A DNA stretch of 64,000 bases from Hemileia vastatrix. Lineage: Eukaryota; Basidiomycota; Pucciniomycetes; Pucciniales; Zaghouaniaceae. Below are positions 43,116 to 53,400 of this stretch, in pieces (position 1 is the stretch's first letter; each line of letters begins with the position of its first letter). Under the pieces are notes generated by a model. It searched no databases and had not been told where the DNA came from. It worked only from the letters and a program-made list of their open reading frames with translations. A program made the translations under genes and the position numbers. The stretch lies in contig JASXTE010000005.1 of NCBI GenBank assembly GCA_030280995.1, forward strand, positions 31,819,501 to 31,883,500, read 5' to 3'.

Positions 43116-44990
43116 TTGAAAGATATGCAGAAAAGTTTTGGGGCGGTGAGATTGGGGTCTAAAAGTAAGTCCTCCCAATTGTGCACCGCTAGGGTTTCTT
43201 CTAAACCTTTCAAAAACATTACCTGGGCCACACCTGTGAGCATTGGGGAAACCCCTGGTTATTTTTGTAGGTCAGAAAAAAACTCAAGAAAAGAAGATAA
43301 AAATTTCAAAATAATTCATGAAAGTCAAAAAAAAAATCTGAAGATAATAAATAAAGAAGACACAAAATATTTTTGTGAAGATCGTCAAGATCTATTTTTG
43401 GGCCTCCAGCATGAGGTTAAACTGCAGAAAATTTTGAAGAGAGAAGATCATCAAGATCAATTTTTGGGCCTCCAGAATGAGGATAAACTGCACAATTTTA
43501 GAAGATGTGATTCAGAAGATGAATCAAGATTTGAAGATTTGGAAGTTGGAAGTGAGGATGAAGATGTGGAATTGCGGAAAAGTTTTGGAGTGGTGAGATT
43601 GGGGTGTAAAAGTAAGTCCTCCCAATTGTGCACCGCTAGGGTTTCTTCTACAAATTTCAAAAAAATTACCTTGGCCACAAATGTGAGCAATGGGGAAACC
43701 CTTGGTTTTTGTTCCAGGTCTGGTGGTGAAGATTTCCTGAAGATCCCTCAAGTTGAAGGTGGAGCGGCAAAGTATAAGAAGGTAGCGCAGAAGATTAGGC
43801 CTGTCAATGAGCCTATGCCTTTGGGTTTGAATCCGCCTTTGAAGAGACCTCCTTTGTCAAGAGTTCCGTACTGTACTACTTTGGTGAAGAATCCTCCAGA
43901 ATTTGTAGAGATGGCTAGGGTGACCGTGGAAAGATTGAAAGTTGTTAATTTTTGTCCTGATGGGTGGTTGTCTGAGGAAGAAAAGAAGTTGTTGTTGCAC
44001 GTTATTGTGCTAAGGGAAAAAACGGTGGCATTTGTTGAGGAGGAAAGGGGTGTATTGAAGCACTCTTATGGGGAACCTTACTTGATTCCTGTTGTTTGTC
44101 ATGAACCTTGGCAAATCAAACCTATTCTGATTCCAGCCGCTATTCGAGAGGATTTTGTAGAGATTGTTAGGGAAAGAGTCAGGACTGGGTTATATGAAGA
44201 ATCAACATCCAGTTACTCAAGTCTGGTGTTCTGTGTAAAGAAGCAGAATGGAAAGTTGAGGGTGGTTCATGATTTTAGAGCCTTAAACAGAGTCACTATC
44301 AAGGACACTGGTATGCCACCAAGTGCAGAGGATTTTGTTGAAGCTTTTGCTGGAAGGGTGTGTTATGGTTTGGGTGATATTATGGGTGGTTATGATGAGG
44401 GGGAACTACATACGGATTCAAGGCCTCTCACAACTTTTGAGACTCCTTTGGGAAGATTTCAGCTCACTAGGTTGCCTCAAGGAGCAACTAATTCAATGGC
44501 AGTTTATCAAGCACAGATGGCTTGGATTTTGCAGGATGAGGTTCCTACTCATGCTGGTATTTTTATTGATGATGGTGAAATTAAAGGACCATCCACTGAT
44601 TATGGTAATGAGGTGTTAGTGGAGAACCCTGGCATAAGGAGGTTTGTGTGGGAATATGCAATAACTCTAGAGAGAATGTTGTTCAGGATTGAAGAGGCTG
44701 GTTTGACCATTTCAGAGTCAAAATTCTGTTGTTGTGTTCCTGCTTTGGAAATTCTGGGTCATTTGGTATGTAAAGAGGAAAGGATTATGGCAAAGAAGAA
44801 GATTAATAAAATTCATTCATGGCCAAGGCCTAAAAATACTACTGAAGTCAGGGGATTTTTGGGTGTATGTGTATATGTCAGGATTTTTATTAATGATTTT
44901 TCTTTGTTGGCTTCACCTTTAAGGAGGTTGACCAGAAAAGATGCAGATTGGGAATGGACTGAAGAGTGTGAAGAGGCCTACAGAAGTTGA
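43116..44990 (+). CDS. pol: reverse transcriptase of element B pol
   Basis: The 624-residue frame begins with a linker containing a 48-residue duplicated module (RLG-KSKSSQLCTARVSS at 43143 and 43593). The RT starts near NPPLKRPPLSRVPY. The conserved parts are LVFCVKKQNGKLRVVHDFR, YGLGDIMGGYDEGEL, LTRLPQGATNSMAVYQ and the active site GIFIDDGEIKG near 44560, where FIDD replaces the usual YxDD. The thumb has EILGHLV and RGFLGVCVYVRIF. The frame ends at 44990 because a base is missing near 44980; coding continues in the frame starting at 44987. Confidence 0.88.
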   Translation: MKDMQKSFGAVRLGSKSKSSQLCTARVSSKPFKNITWATPVSIGETPGYFCRSEKNSRKEDKNFKIIHESQKKNLKIINKEDTKYFCEDRQDLFLGLQHEVKLQKILKREDHQDQFLGLQNEDKLHNFRRCDSEDESRFEDLEVGSEDEDVELRKSFGVVRLGCKSKSSQLCTARVSSTNFKKITLATNVSNGETLGFCSRSGGEDFLKIPQVEGGAAKYKKVAQKIRPVNEPMPLGLNPPLKRPPLSRVPYCTTLVKNPPEFVEMARVTVERLKVVNFCPDGWLSEEEKKLLLHVIVLREKTVAFVEEERGVLKHSYGEPYLIPVVCHEPWQIKPILIPAAIREDFVEIVRERVRTGLYEESTSSYSSLVFCVKKQNGKLRVVHDFRALNRVTIKDTGMPPSAEDFVEAFAGRVCYGLGDIMGGYDEGELHTDSRPLTTFETPLGRFQLTRLPQGATNSMAVYQAQMAWILQDEVPTHAGIFIDDGEIKGPSTDYGNEVLVENPGIRRFVWEYAITLERMLFRIEEAGLTISESKFCCCVPALEILGHLVCKEERIMAKKKINKIHSWPRPKNTTEVRGFLGVCVYVRIFINDFSLLASPLRRLTRKDADWEWTEECEEAYRS

Positions 44991-45703
44991 AAAAGGTTGT
45001 TGGTGAAGATATAATTCTTCACAAGTTGGATTATGGTGTTGGTGCTGGAAAGATTTATCTGGCAGTGGACTCAAGTTATATTGCTGCTGGTGCTGTTTTG
45101 TCTCAGGAGGATAAGACTGGGAGGGTCAGGCCAGTAAGGTATGAGTTTGTGGTGTTTAATGAGGTGGAATCTAGGTATTCTCAACCTAAGTTGGAATTGT
45201 GTGGCATAGCTAAAATTTTAAAGAAGCTACAGACGGTTTTGTGGTGGCAGCATTTTGAGCTGCAGGTGGATGCAAAATCTTTGGTTCAGATGATCAATAC
45301 ACCTAGTCTTCCAAATGCTCCAATGACTAGGTGGGTGGCATTTATTCAACATTTTTCTTTTGACCTGGTACACAAACCAGGTAAAACTTTTACTATGCCT
45401 GATGGATTATCAAGGAGGCCACCTACAGATGAGGATTCTGATTCTGAAGAGTTTGACGAAGATGTTCCAGTGGTTAGGGCCAGCACAAAGGGTGCTGAGG
45501 ATTTCTCTCTCCTCCCCCATGAGGCTAAACTGGATGATTGTTCTGACCTCCCCCATGAGGTTAAACTGGCTGGATCTGATCTTGATTCTGGCGATCAGGA
45601 TGTTTTTGTTGATGAAGATGAAGTTGTTGTTTGGGACAGCTCAAAATTGGAAAAGGTTGTTTTTGTTAGTGAACTGGATTCTCACAAGGTTCCGTGGAAA
45701 TAG
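44987..45703 (+). CDS. pol: RNase H of element B pol
   Basis: The frame follows RT by a one-base frameshift. RNase H motifs are IYLAVDSSYIAAGAVLSQ, SRYSQPKLELCGIAKIL and HFELQVDAKSLVQM. The tether has MTRWVAFIQHF and FTMPDGLSRRPP, followed by an acidic linker with two HE-x-KL motifs. A TAG at 45701-45703 lies in the same frame as the integrase frame that follows and is probably a single mutation. Confidence 0.85.
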   Translation: MKKVVGEDIILHKLDYGVGAGKIYLAVDSSYIAAGAVLSQEDKTGRVRPVRYEFVVFNEVESRYSQPKLELCGIAKILKKLQTVLWWQHFELQVDAKSLVQMINTPSLPNAPMTRWVAFIQHFSFDLVHKPGKTFTMPDGLSRRPPTDEDSDSEEFDEDVPVVRASTKGAEDFSLLPHEAKLDDCSDLPHEVKLAGSDLDSGDQDVFVDEDEVVVWDSSKLEKVVFVSELDSHKVPWK

Positions 45704-45709
45704 AAGGAT

Positions 45710-47104
45710 GTGACAAAATTTAAGGATTGGTGTCCTGGTTGGGCTGATCAATTGGCTCATGTTCACACTGGTGATTTTGATGACAGAGTTGTACCCTTGG
45801 ATGTTATTTTGTTGGATTTTGAAGATGTGACCTGGGGTCAGTCTGGGTTTTATTTTATCTTGGTGGAATATCTGTTGACTTTGGAGAGGCCAGATAGTTG
45901 TGATGAAGATACTTGGTTGGCAATCAAGAAGAAGAGTCCTGGATTTTATGTGTCAGGAAGGCGGTTAATGAGAAGGAGACATCCTAATCCTCAAGTGGTG
46001 GTGACTCAGAAGAAGGGTCATGAACTGGTTTTGAAGTCTTTGCATGAAGACCTTGGTCATAGAGGCTTTGGGGAGACTTATAGAAGAGTAGCAGACAGAT
46101 TTTGGTGGCCGGGTATGAAATTGGCTGTGCAGGGTTGGGTTCAATCTTGTGAAGAATGTCAAAGAAGAAGTCACTTGAAACCTAAAGAGGTGGGCCGTGC
46201 TACTGGTGAATCAACTGTTTTTGGAAGAGTCAGTCTGGATGCTGTCCATATTAAAGAGGGAAGGTATAAATACTTGATTGTTGCTAGCAATGATTTTTCT
46301 GGTTGGGTTGAGGCAGTGCCTCTGGTTAATTTGACTGCCAAGAATGTGGCAGAGTTTTTGAAGAAGGAGTGGATTTATAGGTATGGGTTGATGAAGTTGG
46401 TGACTGTTGATGGTGGGCCAGAGTTTGGTGCCAAATTTAAAGAAGCTGTGGCTAGTGTTGGTTCTAGGGTTAGAGTGGCTACACCGTATTATCATGAAGC
46501 TGAAGGCATGGTTGAAAGAGGCCATCAAGTTATCAAGAATTCTTTGGTGAAGATGTGCGTAGATAGTGCCAAAATGTGGAGGCATTATTTACCCTTGGTT
46601 TTATTTGCTGATAGGGTCACTGTGAAGAGGACAACTGGCTATTCTCCTTATGAGTTAATGTTTGGTCAAAAAGCCGTTCTAACAGTGGACTTGGAAGCTG
46701 TCTCTTATCTTGGAATTGATTGGGATGACCTGCACCCAACAGAATATTTGCTCTGTGCCAGGATGCAACAGTTGGAATGTAGAGAGGAATGTCAAGGGAA
46801 GGCATACTCTAGAATGATGAAGATTAGGAATCAATCAGTCAGGTACTGGGACAAGAAGTTGGCTCATAGACTCAGGAATCCCTTGAAACCTGGTTGTTTG
46901 GTTTTGGTGTATAATAGAAGTTTGGAGAGTCAGTGGGGCAAAATGTTTGCTGACAGATGGAATGGACCTTACAGAGTCAGATCTCAGGCATCTGGAGGTT
47001 CTTATGTTTTGGAAGAGTTGGATGGTGCAGTCTTGAAAAAGAGGGTGGCTGCAGACCAAGTGAAGAGGTTTTATCCCAGAGGCACTAGGCATGAAGAAGA
47101 TTGA
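45710..47104 (+). CDS. pol: integrase of element B pol
   Basis: The zinc-binding part shows HEDLGHRGFGETYRRVADRF and SCEECQRR (46030-46165). The catalytic triad lies in VSLDAVHIKEG, LVTVDGGPEFG and EAEGMVERGHQVIKNSL. The C-terminal barrel has PGCLVLVYNRSLESQWGK and FADRWNGPYRVRSQASGGSY. It ends RFYPRGTRHEED. No chromodomain follows. The element A integrase is a decayed copy of the same lineage. Confidence 0.9.
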   Translation: MTKFKDWCPGWADQLAHVHTGDFDDRVVPLDVILLDFEDVTWGQSGFYFILVEYLLTLERPDSCDEDTWLAIKKKSPGFYVSGRRLMRRRHPNPQVVVTQKKGHELVLKSLHEDLGHRGFGETYRRVADRFWWPGMKLAVQGWVQSCEECQRRSHLKPKEVGRATGESTVFGRVSLDAVHIKEGRYKYLIVASNDFSGWVEAVPLVNLTAKNVAEFLKKEWIYRYGLMKLVTVDGGPEFGAKFKEAVASVGSRVRVATPYYHEAEGMVERGHQVIKNSLVKMCVDSAKMWRHYLPLVLFADRVTVKRTTGYSPYELMFGQKAVLTVDLEAVSYLGIDWDDLHPTEYLLCARMQQLECREECQGKAYSRMMKIRNQSVRYWDKKLAHRLRNPLKPGCLVLVYNRSLESQWGKMFADRWNGPYRVRSQASGGSYVLEELDGAVLKKRVAADQVKRFYPRGTRHEED

Positions 47105-47189
47105 CTTCGCAATGAGGATAAACTAAGGACCATTCTTTAATCTTTTTTTTTGTGGTGTTGCAGAGCAACTTTTGTGTTGGAAACTTTTT

Positions 47190-47712
47190 GTTAGAAGGTA
47201 CCAATGGGTGGGGCTTCTAGATTTGATCTTGGCAAGTGTAGGGGTGACTGATGGGCTGGCTGCTCTATCAACAGTTACCCCAGATTGTCTGTTTCCAACC
47301 CTTTTTCTTAATTTTGTTGAACCCTAGTATTGGTTTATTTTCACAGGTTTTAGTCTTCTATGACTTTAAACTGGAATTTCCTCTGGTTTTCATGTGCTGG
47401 TCTCTTCACTCTTATTGGTTTTGGTTTTTTTGTGTTGGACGTTGTGTTTTTGTTAGAAGGTACCCAGGGGGGGATTCTAGATTTTATTTTGGCAAGTGTG
47501 GGGTAACTGATGGGCTGGCTGCACTGTAGAACAGTTACCCCAGAATGTCTGTCTCAAGTCTTTTGTTTTTCCTAGTTTAATTCTAGTTCTGTTGTTTATT
47601 ATTCAGGTTTAAAGTCCGCTATGACTTTAAACTGGTTTGGGACTGGCTTCCTTATCTTTGGTACTTTCAGATTGGTGTTGGATCACTAGTGATCTTCCAT
47701 CATTTTTACTTA
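47190..47712. repeat. 262-base tandem duplication in the 3' region of element B
   Basis: GTTAGAAGGTACC with GATGGGCTGGCTGC and CAGTTACCCCAGA occurs at 47190 and 47452, and CTATGACTTTAAACTGG at 47358 and 47619. The two copies are about 80-85 percent alike by eye. A similar but weaker pair (TGTGGGCAAG/TGTGGGTAAG) lies at about 47908 and 48105. Confidence 0.75.
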
Positions 47713-48377
47713 TTGGAGGGAGCCCACCCAGTGATCATTTCTATGGACCAGACTTTCTCTTATTGGGCCATCTATGGAGCTGGACTTTCTTTGATTTTGC
47801 AGTTAGGTTTTTTCTAGATAGCAGTTTTAGATTACTTTCTTTTTTCTATTTTTTTCTTTTAATTTTTTATGGGGGTTGTTTAAAATTATAAAATCAAGAA
47901 TATAGGGTGTTACCACATCAGGGTCACCTGGATGTGGGCAAGCATTGGTGGGGAAAGGCTCATCAATTGGCCGGGAAATTCTATTTTATTTTTATTTATT
48001 ATTTATTTCATGTGTTTCTGTGTTTCATTATTTTTTATTATTTTCTGAATTTCTAAATTTTTTGAATTTTTTTTTCTGTTAACCATTTAAAAGAATTAAT
48101 TGTGTATCCACATCAAGGTGCACTTAGATGTGGGTAAGGTATCAGGGGATCAGCTCATATATTGGCTGGGGGATACCATTTGTATTATTTTTTATATTTT
48201 ATTTTATTTCATTTATGTTATTTCATTTCATTTTAATTATTAATTTTTTATTTTAGTATATCAATAGACCGTAAAAAAAATAAAAATAAAAAAATAAAAA
48301 AATAAAAAAAAAATTCTGAAATTATTTTTATTAATTGTTTTATATTATTATTATGTTTCAAATCATTTTGCAGGAGC
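47713..48377. other. AT-rich 3' untranslated region of element B
   Basis: No gene is seen. Two imperfect CACATCA-GTGCACCT-type blocks lie at 47908 and 48105. Confidence 0.45.
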
Positions 48378-49202
48378 TCATTGTCTGGATGATGAAGCTT
48401 CTGGAGGCTGGTCCAGATTGTGATGAAAACTTTGTTTTTTGTTGGGATTGTGGTAAGCACTGTGTTCTTTGAAGTGCATCCTTCTGGAGAGATGATAGGG
48501 ATTGTAATGGTCAGGAATTGGATTAGAGGGAAGTTCAGAGGAGGAAGAAGAAGAGGTAGGAATGGAGTGCTGGAGGGTGTGTTTAATTATCCTAGACATT
48601 TTCCAGTGGTCGTCCAGTAGGCACTTTCTCAGGGATTTTTCAAAGTCATTCAAAGGTCCATGGAGGGCAAAGGCGTTGTTTCTGTTGAGATGTGTGTTGT
48701 TGGAACTTGGCCTTGATAGTGGGTGAGTGCGTTGGTGCTAGTGGTGCAATGGATCCTACATTGTTATCATCACTATCAGAAGAGGGAGGAACTGAGAAGT
48801 TATCAGTTTTAAAGTTGAAGGAAGAAATGAATGTTCTTTACCATCAGATGGACCAGGGATGGGGGAACTAGTTGTTTTATGGGTTGTGGCACTCTTCTGG
48901 GAAGTGTGGAGCTTTTTGATTAATCTGGGTATCAGGATGGATGGCCTAGATCTTTTGGTGCTGGCAGAAGAAGGACCAGGTTGAGGTGGAGGTGAATCTG
49001 TTGTGGAAGAAAGTGGACCAGGTCTGTGGCAGGTCTTCTTTCTGGAGTGGCAGACATCGCAGGACGTTCTGTATGGATGGACAGGTGGTTTCATGGCACA
49101 GATTAAATTATTGTCGATGCAGTATTGGCAGGGGCCCATTTCAGAGGCAGATTTTGGAAGAAGTTTAAACATGGTGGTTGGATGAAGAAAGAATGCGGAC
49201 AT
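48378..49202 (-). CDS. antisense Zn2Cys6-like protein of element B, spliced
   Basis: The gene reads opposite to gag-pol, starting MSAFFLHPTTMFKLLPKSAS at 49202, 19 bases inside the 3' LTR border. An ATG further out in the LTR (49292) is in frame. It contains CQYCIDNNLIC, 12 residues, then CDVCHSRKKTC: C-x2-C-x6-C-x12-C-x2-C-x6-C, which fits the fungal binuclear Zn2Cys6 consensus exactly. Basic residues sit in the second loop rather than the first. A Ser/Pro-rich stretch follows, then a likely 50-base intron near 48868-48819 (GTAAAG, CTGATAAC branch, CTCAG). A further coding block ends at 48378 (LNDFEKSLRKCLLDDHWKM). The downstream frame is uncertain. Zn2Cys6 clusters bind DNA in fungal regulators; the role here is unknown. 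Confidence 0.65.
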
Positions 49203-49220
49203 TCTCAATTGGAGGGAGGA
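49203..49220 (+). promoter_or_regulatory. polypurine tract of element B
   Basis: TTGGAGGGAGGA ends directly before TGTGG of the 3' LTR at 49221. Its last eight bases equal those of the family A tract. Confidence 0.75.
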
Positions 49221-50313
49221 TGTGGTCTTCCAACATTGGCAGGGGCCTTTGTTGTGTGATTTGGCGCTGTTTGTGCATGTGTTAATTGACATCTGCTAAA
49301 GAATTGGGTATTTTTCTGGTTTTATTCTGTGGATATTGGGTCTGCGGGTATGTGGGTACTATCATTGGATATCCCTGGTTATTCTCTATATTTTATGTCT
49401 TGTAGACATTTTTCATATTCTGAGTTTTAAGGGGTCATTTCCTCATTTTTCATTTATAAAAGATTGCTGTTTAATTTTGTTTTTCGTGTTTTACGGGCTA
49501 ACCTTAAGTCTTAGGGTTAAGTGCTTAGTACCATTGGATAGAGCTAATTTTTCTCTATATTTCATGTCTCAATGTTGTTATAGTGAAATTCCGTGTTTTA
49601 AAGGTTTTAGTAGTTGTAGCTAATTTTTCCAAGTAGATTAGTGGTTTTTGTTGGTTTTCTGGCTTCAGGGAGGCCGGGCTGCTTCAGGCGGCATCTCCGA
49701 CGTCAGGCGGCCTGCCTGCCTCTGTTTTAGAAGGTTGGGGAGCACTCCAGGAGGGTTTTTTATGCAATTTGGCGGGTACAGGCGCCAGATTGGTGGGTGC
49801 GCATGGGCTCTTAGTTAGTGGTCTGTGTGTACATAGTGAAAAAGACAGTTTGGGGCAACCTTAATCATCATAAAACCATCCGGAGGTGATCTCATTGTTC
49901 CTCACTCAGTTTTCACTGTTTTCTGGCCACAATTGGCTGTGTTTGTTGCAAGTGAGTTCTTCATTTAACTTAACTTTGGCAACCGTTTTCTCTGTTATAG
50001 TCTTGCAAGCTATAGCAAGTATTATTGCTGTCTCTGGTGTGAATTTGCAGCCTTCATCAAGTATCTTTGCTGTCTCTGGTGTGGACTTTGTTCTTCAATT
50101 CAGTTCTTTGGTCTGGTAGTCTATCTGGGGACTACTTTCTTGGCTCATCAAGCAGTCAAGTGTGTTGAAAAGGAGCTTTAGCAAATCAGGAACCAACTTA
50201 CTTTATCAAGTAAATCTCACTCTATTTTTCTAAAGAGACAGGGGATATTCTCTCTGGTTTTTCTCCAACTCCCTTGGTCAAGGCCTATAGCTAGTACTGT
50301 AGGATTGTCTACA
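49221..50313 (+). repeat. 3' LTR of element B
   Basis: It is 1093 bases, from TGTGGTCTTCC to GTCTACA, and carries 12 bases (ATTGGCTGTGTT region near 49930) absent from the 5' LTR. It is followed by ACGG, the target duplication. Confidence 0.92.
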
Positions 50314-50465
50314 ACGGGAAAAAAGTGCTGATTTGAGGTCATAACTGACACCCATTTTTGAAATAAGTGACTTTTTTGAAAACTTTAAGAGCTGATTTGT
50401 AAGTGCTAATTTGTTTTGAAATCCGCACTTAAGTTAAGTGCGGATTCGCCAGAACTGACACCCCC
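50314..50465. repeat. right terminal region of the Harbinger transposon
   Basis: Read in complement it starts GGGGGTGTCAGTTCTGGC and shows GCACTTAACTTAAGTGC, a short palindrome, and AAAAGTCACTTATTTC, matching the left end at 16286-16480. It is followed by TATTA. It joins 39331 across the element B insertion. Confidence 0.65.
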
Positions 50466-53400
50466 TATTATTAAATAAAGGTAAAAAAATATGAAAATGA
50501 TTTGTTTTACAAAAAATAAATTCATATACAAAAGCAATATGATGGGTAAAAAGGTAAAATTAAGGCGATAAAATATGAAATAAAAAATTAAAATAAAATT
50601 ACTGCCATCAAGAGCAAGTAGACATGTTGGGGCAAATGCCCACCAGTGAAGCTAAACTTGGACTACAATTGCTTTTTTGAAAAACAAAAAAGTGCCAACC
50701 TGAGGTTAACAAAACTTCAGCAGACCCATTTAGCTGTATCAAACAACTTCTAGTGCAAATATTGAGAGTGAATTGATCACACCAGACTGCTTGTGACCAA
50801 AAGTGTCCAGCACAAGTTCAGCCGAACTTGTGCTGAAAAAATTTATGAGGGAGAGTAGGTAAGGTAGAATTTTTCTTCAGTCAATCTGGTATTTCTTATA
50901 AACATGTCCATTGGTATTTGATCTTTGTGCCTCACTCATATATATCATTTGATTAATTTATTGTCACCATTATATTATTAATATTATAAGTATAGAAAAA
51001 ATACATGTGCCAAATGCATACCAGGTGATGTTACACCTTTTATAATATTATGAAATAAAAGTAAAAAAATATGAAAATTATTAGATTTACAAAAATTTAA
51101 ATAGATATTAAAAAAAAGAGAAATAAAAAAGTAAATATAATCTCAAAGAGATCAATTATGAAAAGCAAAATACTTGTGAAATTCTTGCTCTCAAGAGCCA
51201 GTAGAAGTGTTGAAACAAATGGGAGCCATCAGGGCTAAATTGTAATAAGTGACCATTTTTTTAAAGATAAAAAATTATACACTTGATTTCGGAAAGAAGG
51301 ACAGGTGGATGATTCAGCTAAAAAAAACTACTTGTAGTGAAGTTTGATAAAAAAAATGTTTTTTGTTGCCATAGAGAGAATTGATCCCTTCTGACTGCAC
51401 ATGACCAAAAGTGTCCAGCACAAGTTCGGCCAAACTTGTGCTGGACACTTTTATGATGGAGAGTAGCTTGGGTGGAATTTTTCTTCAGTTCCTTCATCTT
51501 GTATTTCTCATAAACATGTCTACTGGAATTTGATCAGTCTGTATCATTCATATTTATTATCCAATTAATATTTTAGCACCATTATACTATAAATGTTATT
51601 AGTATAGCAAAAACCTGTGTGCCAAATGCATACCAGGTGAAGTTATACCTTTAATAATTTTTTAATATAGACATAAATAAATATGGAAATGATTAGTTTT
51701 ACAAAAATCAAATAGAAATTAAAAAGTAAAAAGAGGAATAAAAGAGTAAAATATAAGTCAAAGAGTTCAAATATGAAAAAAATACTAGTAAAATTCCTGC
51801 TATCAAGAGCCAGTAGAGGTTTCAAAGCAAATGGGAGCCATCAGGGCTAAACTTTAATAAGTGACCTTTTCTTTAAAGATAAAAAATTATACACCTGATA
51901 TTGGGCAGAACAGTGTGTGGATGATTCAGCTAAACCAAACTACTTCTAGTGAAATTTGATAAAAAAATTTTTTTGTTGACATACAGAGAATTGACCCCAT
52001 CTGACTGCACATGACCAAAAGTGTCCAGCACAAGTTTGGCCCAACTTGTGCTGGACACTTCTATGATGGAGAGTGGCTGGGGTAGAATTTTTCTTCAGTT
52101 CATCTGTTATTTCTTACAAAAATGTCTACTGGTATTTTATCATTGTGCCTCACTCATATATATTGTTTGATTAATATTTGTCTTTATTATATTATTAATT
52201 ATATAGGTATAGCAAAAAATTGTGTTCCAAATGCATAATGAGTGATGTAAAACCTTTTATAATATTATTAAATAAATGTATAAAAATATTAAAATAATTT
52301 ATTTTCAAAATTATTAATTGATATCCAAAAGCAATATGAGGAATAAAAAATTAAGTTAAAGGGATCAAATATAAAAAAATAAATACAAGTATTATTCAAA
52401 ATATCAAAGGCCAGTAGAGATTTTGAAGCAAATGAGAGCCATCAGGGATAAATTGTACTAAATTGACTGTTTTTTGAAGATAAAAAATGGTGTACCTGTG
52501 GTTTGGATGAACTCTAGGTGGACAATTCAGCTATATCAAACCACATCTAGTGAAGTTTTTTATCAAATAATTTTTTTCATTGCCATAGAGAGAATTGATC
52601 CCATCTGGCTGACATGACCAAAAGTGTCCAGCACAAGTTAGGCCAAACTTGTGCTGGACACTTTTATGATGGATAGTAGCTAGGGTGCAAGTCTTCCTCA
52701 GTGCAACTGTTATTTTTTTAAAAACATGTCAACTGGTATTTGATCTTTCTGTGTTATTCATATTCTATTATCTGATTAATTTTTTGTCATTAAATATTAT
52801 TAATTTTATTAGTATAGAAAAAACTTGTGCACCAAATGCATGCCATGTTATATTACACCTTTTATAATATTATTAAAAAATGTTAAAAAAATAAGAAAAT
52901 GATTTTTTTTTTCAAAATTATAAATTAATATCCAAATGTAACATGAGTGATAAAAAAGTAAAGTAAAAGAGATCAAATATAAAAAAGAAAAATTCAAGGA
53001 AATTCCTGCCTTCAAGAGCCAGTAGAGTTGTTGAAACAAATAGGTGACATCAGGGCTAAATTTGACAAAATTTAATTTTTTTTAAAGATAAAACATTTTT
53101 CACCTGAGGCTTGGAAAAACTTAAGGTGGATAATTAAGCCATACCAAACTACTTTTAATGTAATTATTTAGCATTTTTTTAGTTTAATTTCCACAGAGAG
53201 AATTGATCCCATCTGACTGCACCTGAACAAAAGTGTACAGCACAAGTTTGGCCGAACTTGTGCTGGAAACTTTTATGATGGAGAGTAGCTAGGGTGGAAG
53301 TGTCCCTCAGTACATCAGTTTTTTGTTTTTCACATTTCTATCAGTTTTTTTTTCTTTTTTTGTCATTCATATTTATCTTATAATTAATTTTTTGTCACCA

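Larger units (their letters stand above)
39332..50313 (+). mobile_element. complete Ty3/gypsy element, family B, 10982 bases
   Basis: The element has LTRs 39332-40412 and 49221-50313, a primer site, gag, pol, a 2-kb 3' region with an antisense gene, and a polypurine tract. The 4-base duplication ACGG lies at 39328-39331 and 50314-50317. It is inserted in the right end of the Harbinger transposon. LTR differences (about thirty by eye and a 12-base indel) make it older than element E. pol has one frameshift and several stops, but all domains are present. Confidence 0.92.
16286..50465 (+). mobile_element. PIF/Harbinger DNA transposon, split by nested insertions
   Basis: The left end GGGGGTGTCAGTTCTG at 16286 and the right end (complement of the same motif, 50450-50465) are inverted to each other, with related subterminal sequence rich in AAGTGC/GCACTT motifs on both sides. 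The flanks read TATTA on both outer sides. The left part carries the N-terminal half of a Harbinger transposase. The right part carries a minus-strand gene that fits the second Harbinger protein. Family C at 17207 and family B at 39332-50313 interrupt it. Left and right ends could instead come from two copies, because the left flank is copia and the right flank is satellite. The transposase C-terminal half is missing. Confidence 0.6.

Noticed and set aside
43457..43751. Minus-strand frames within pol of element B
   Set aside because: They are mirror frames of strong pol coding and carry no independent signal.
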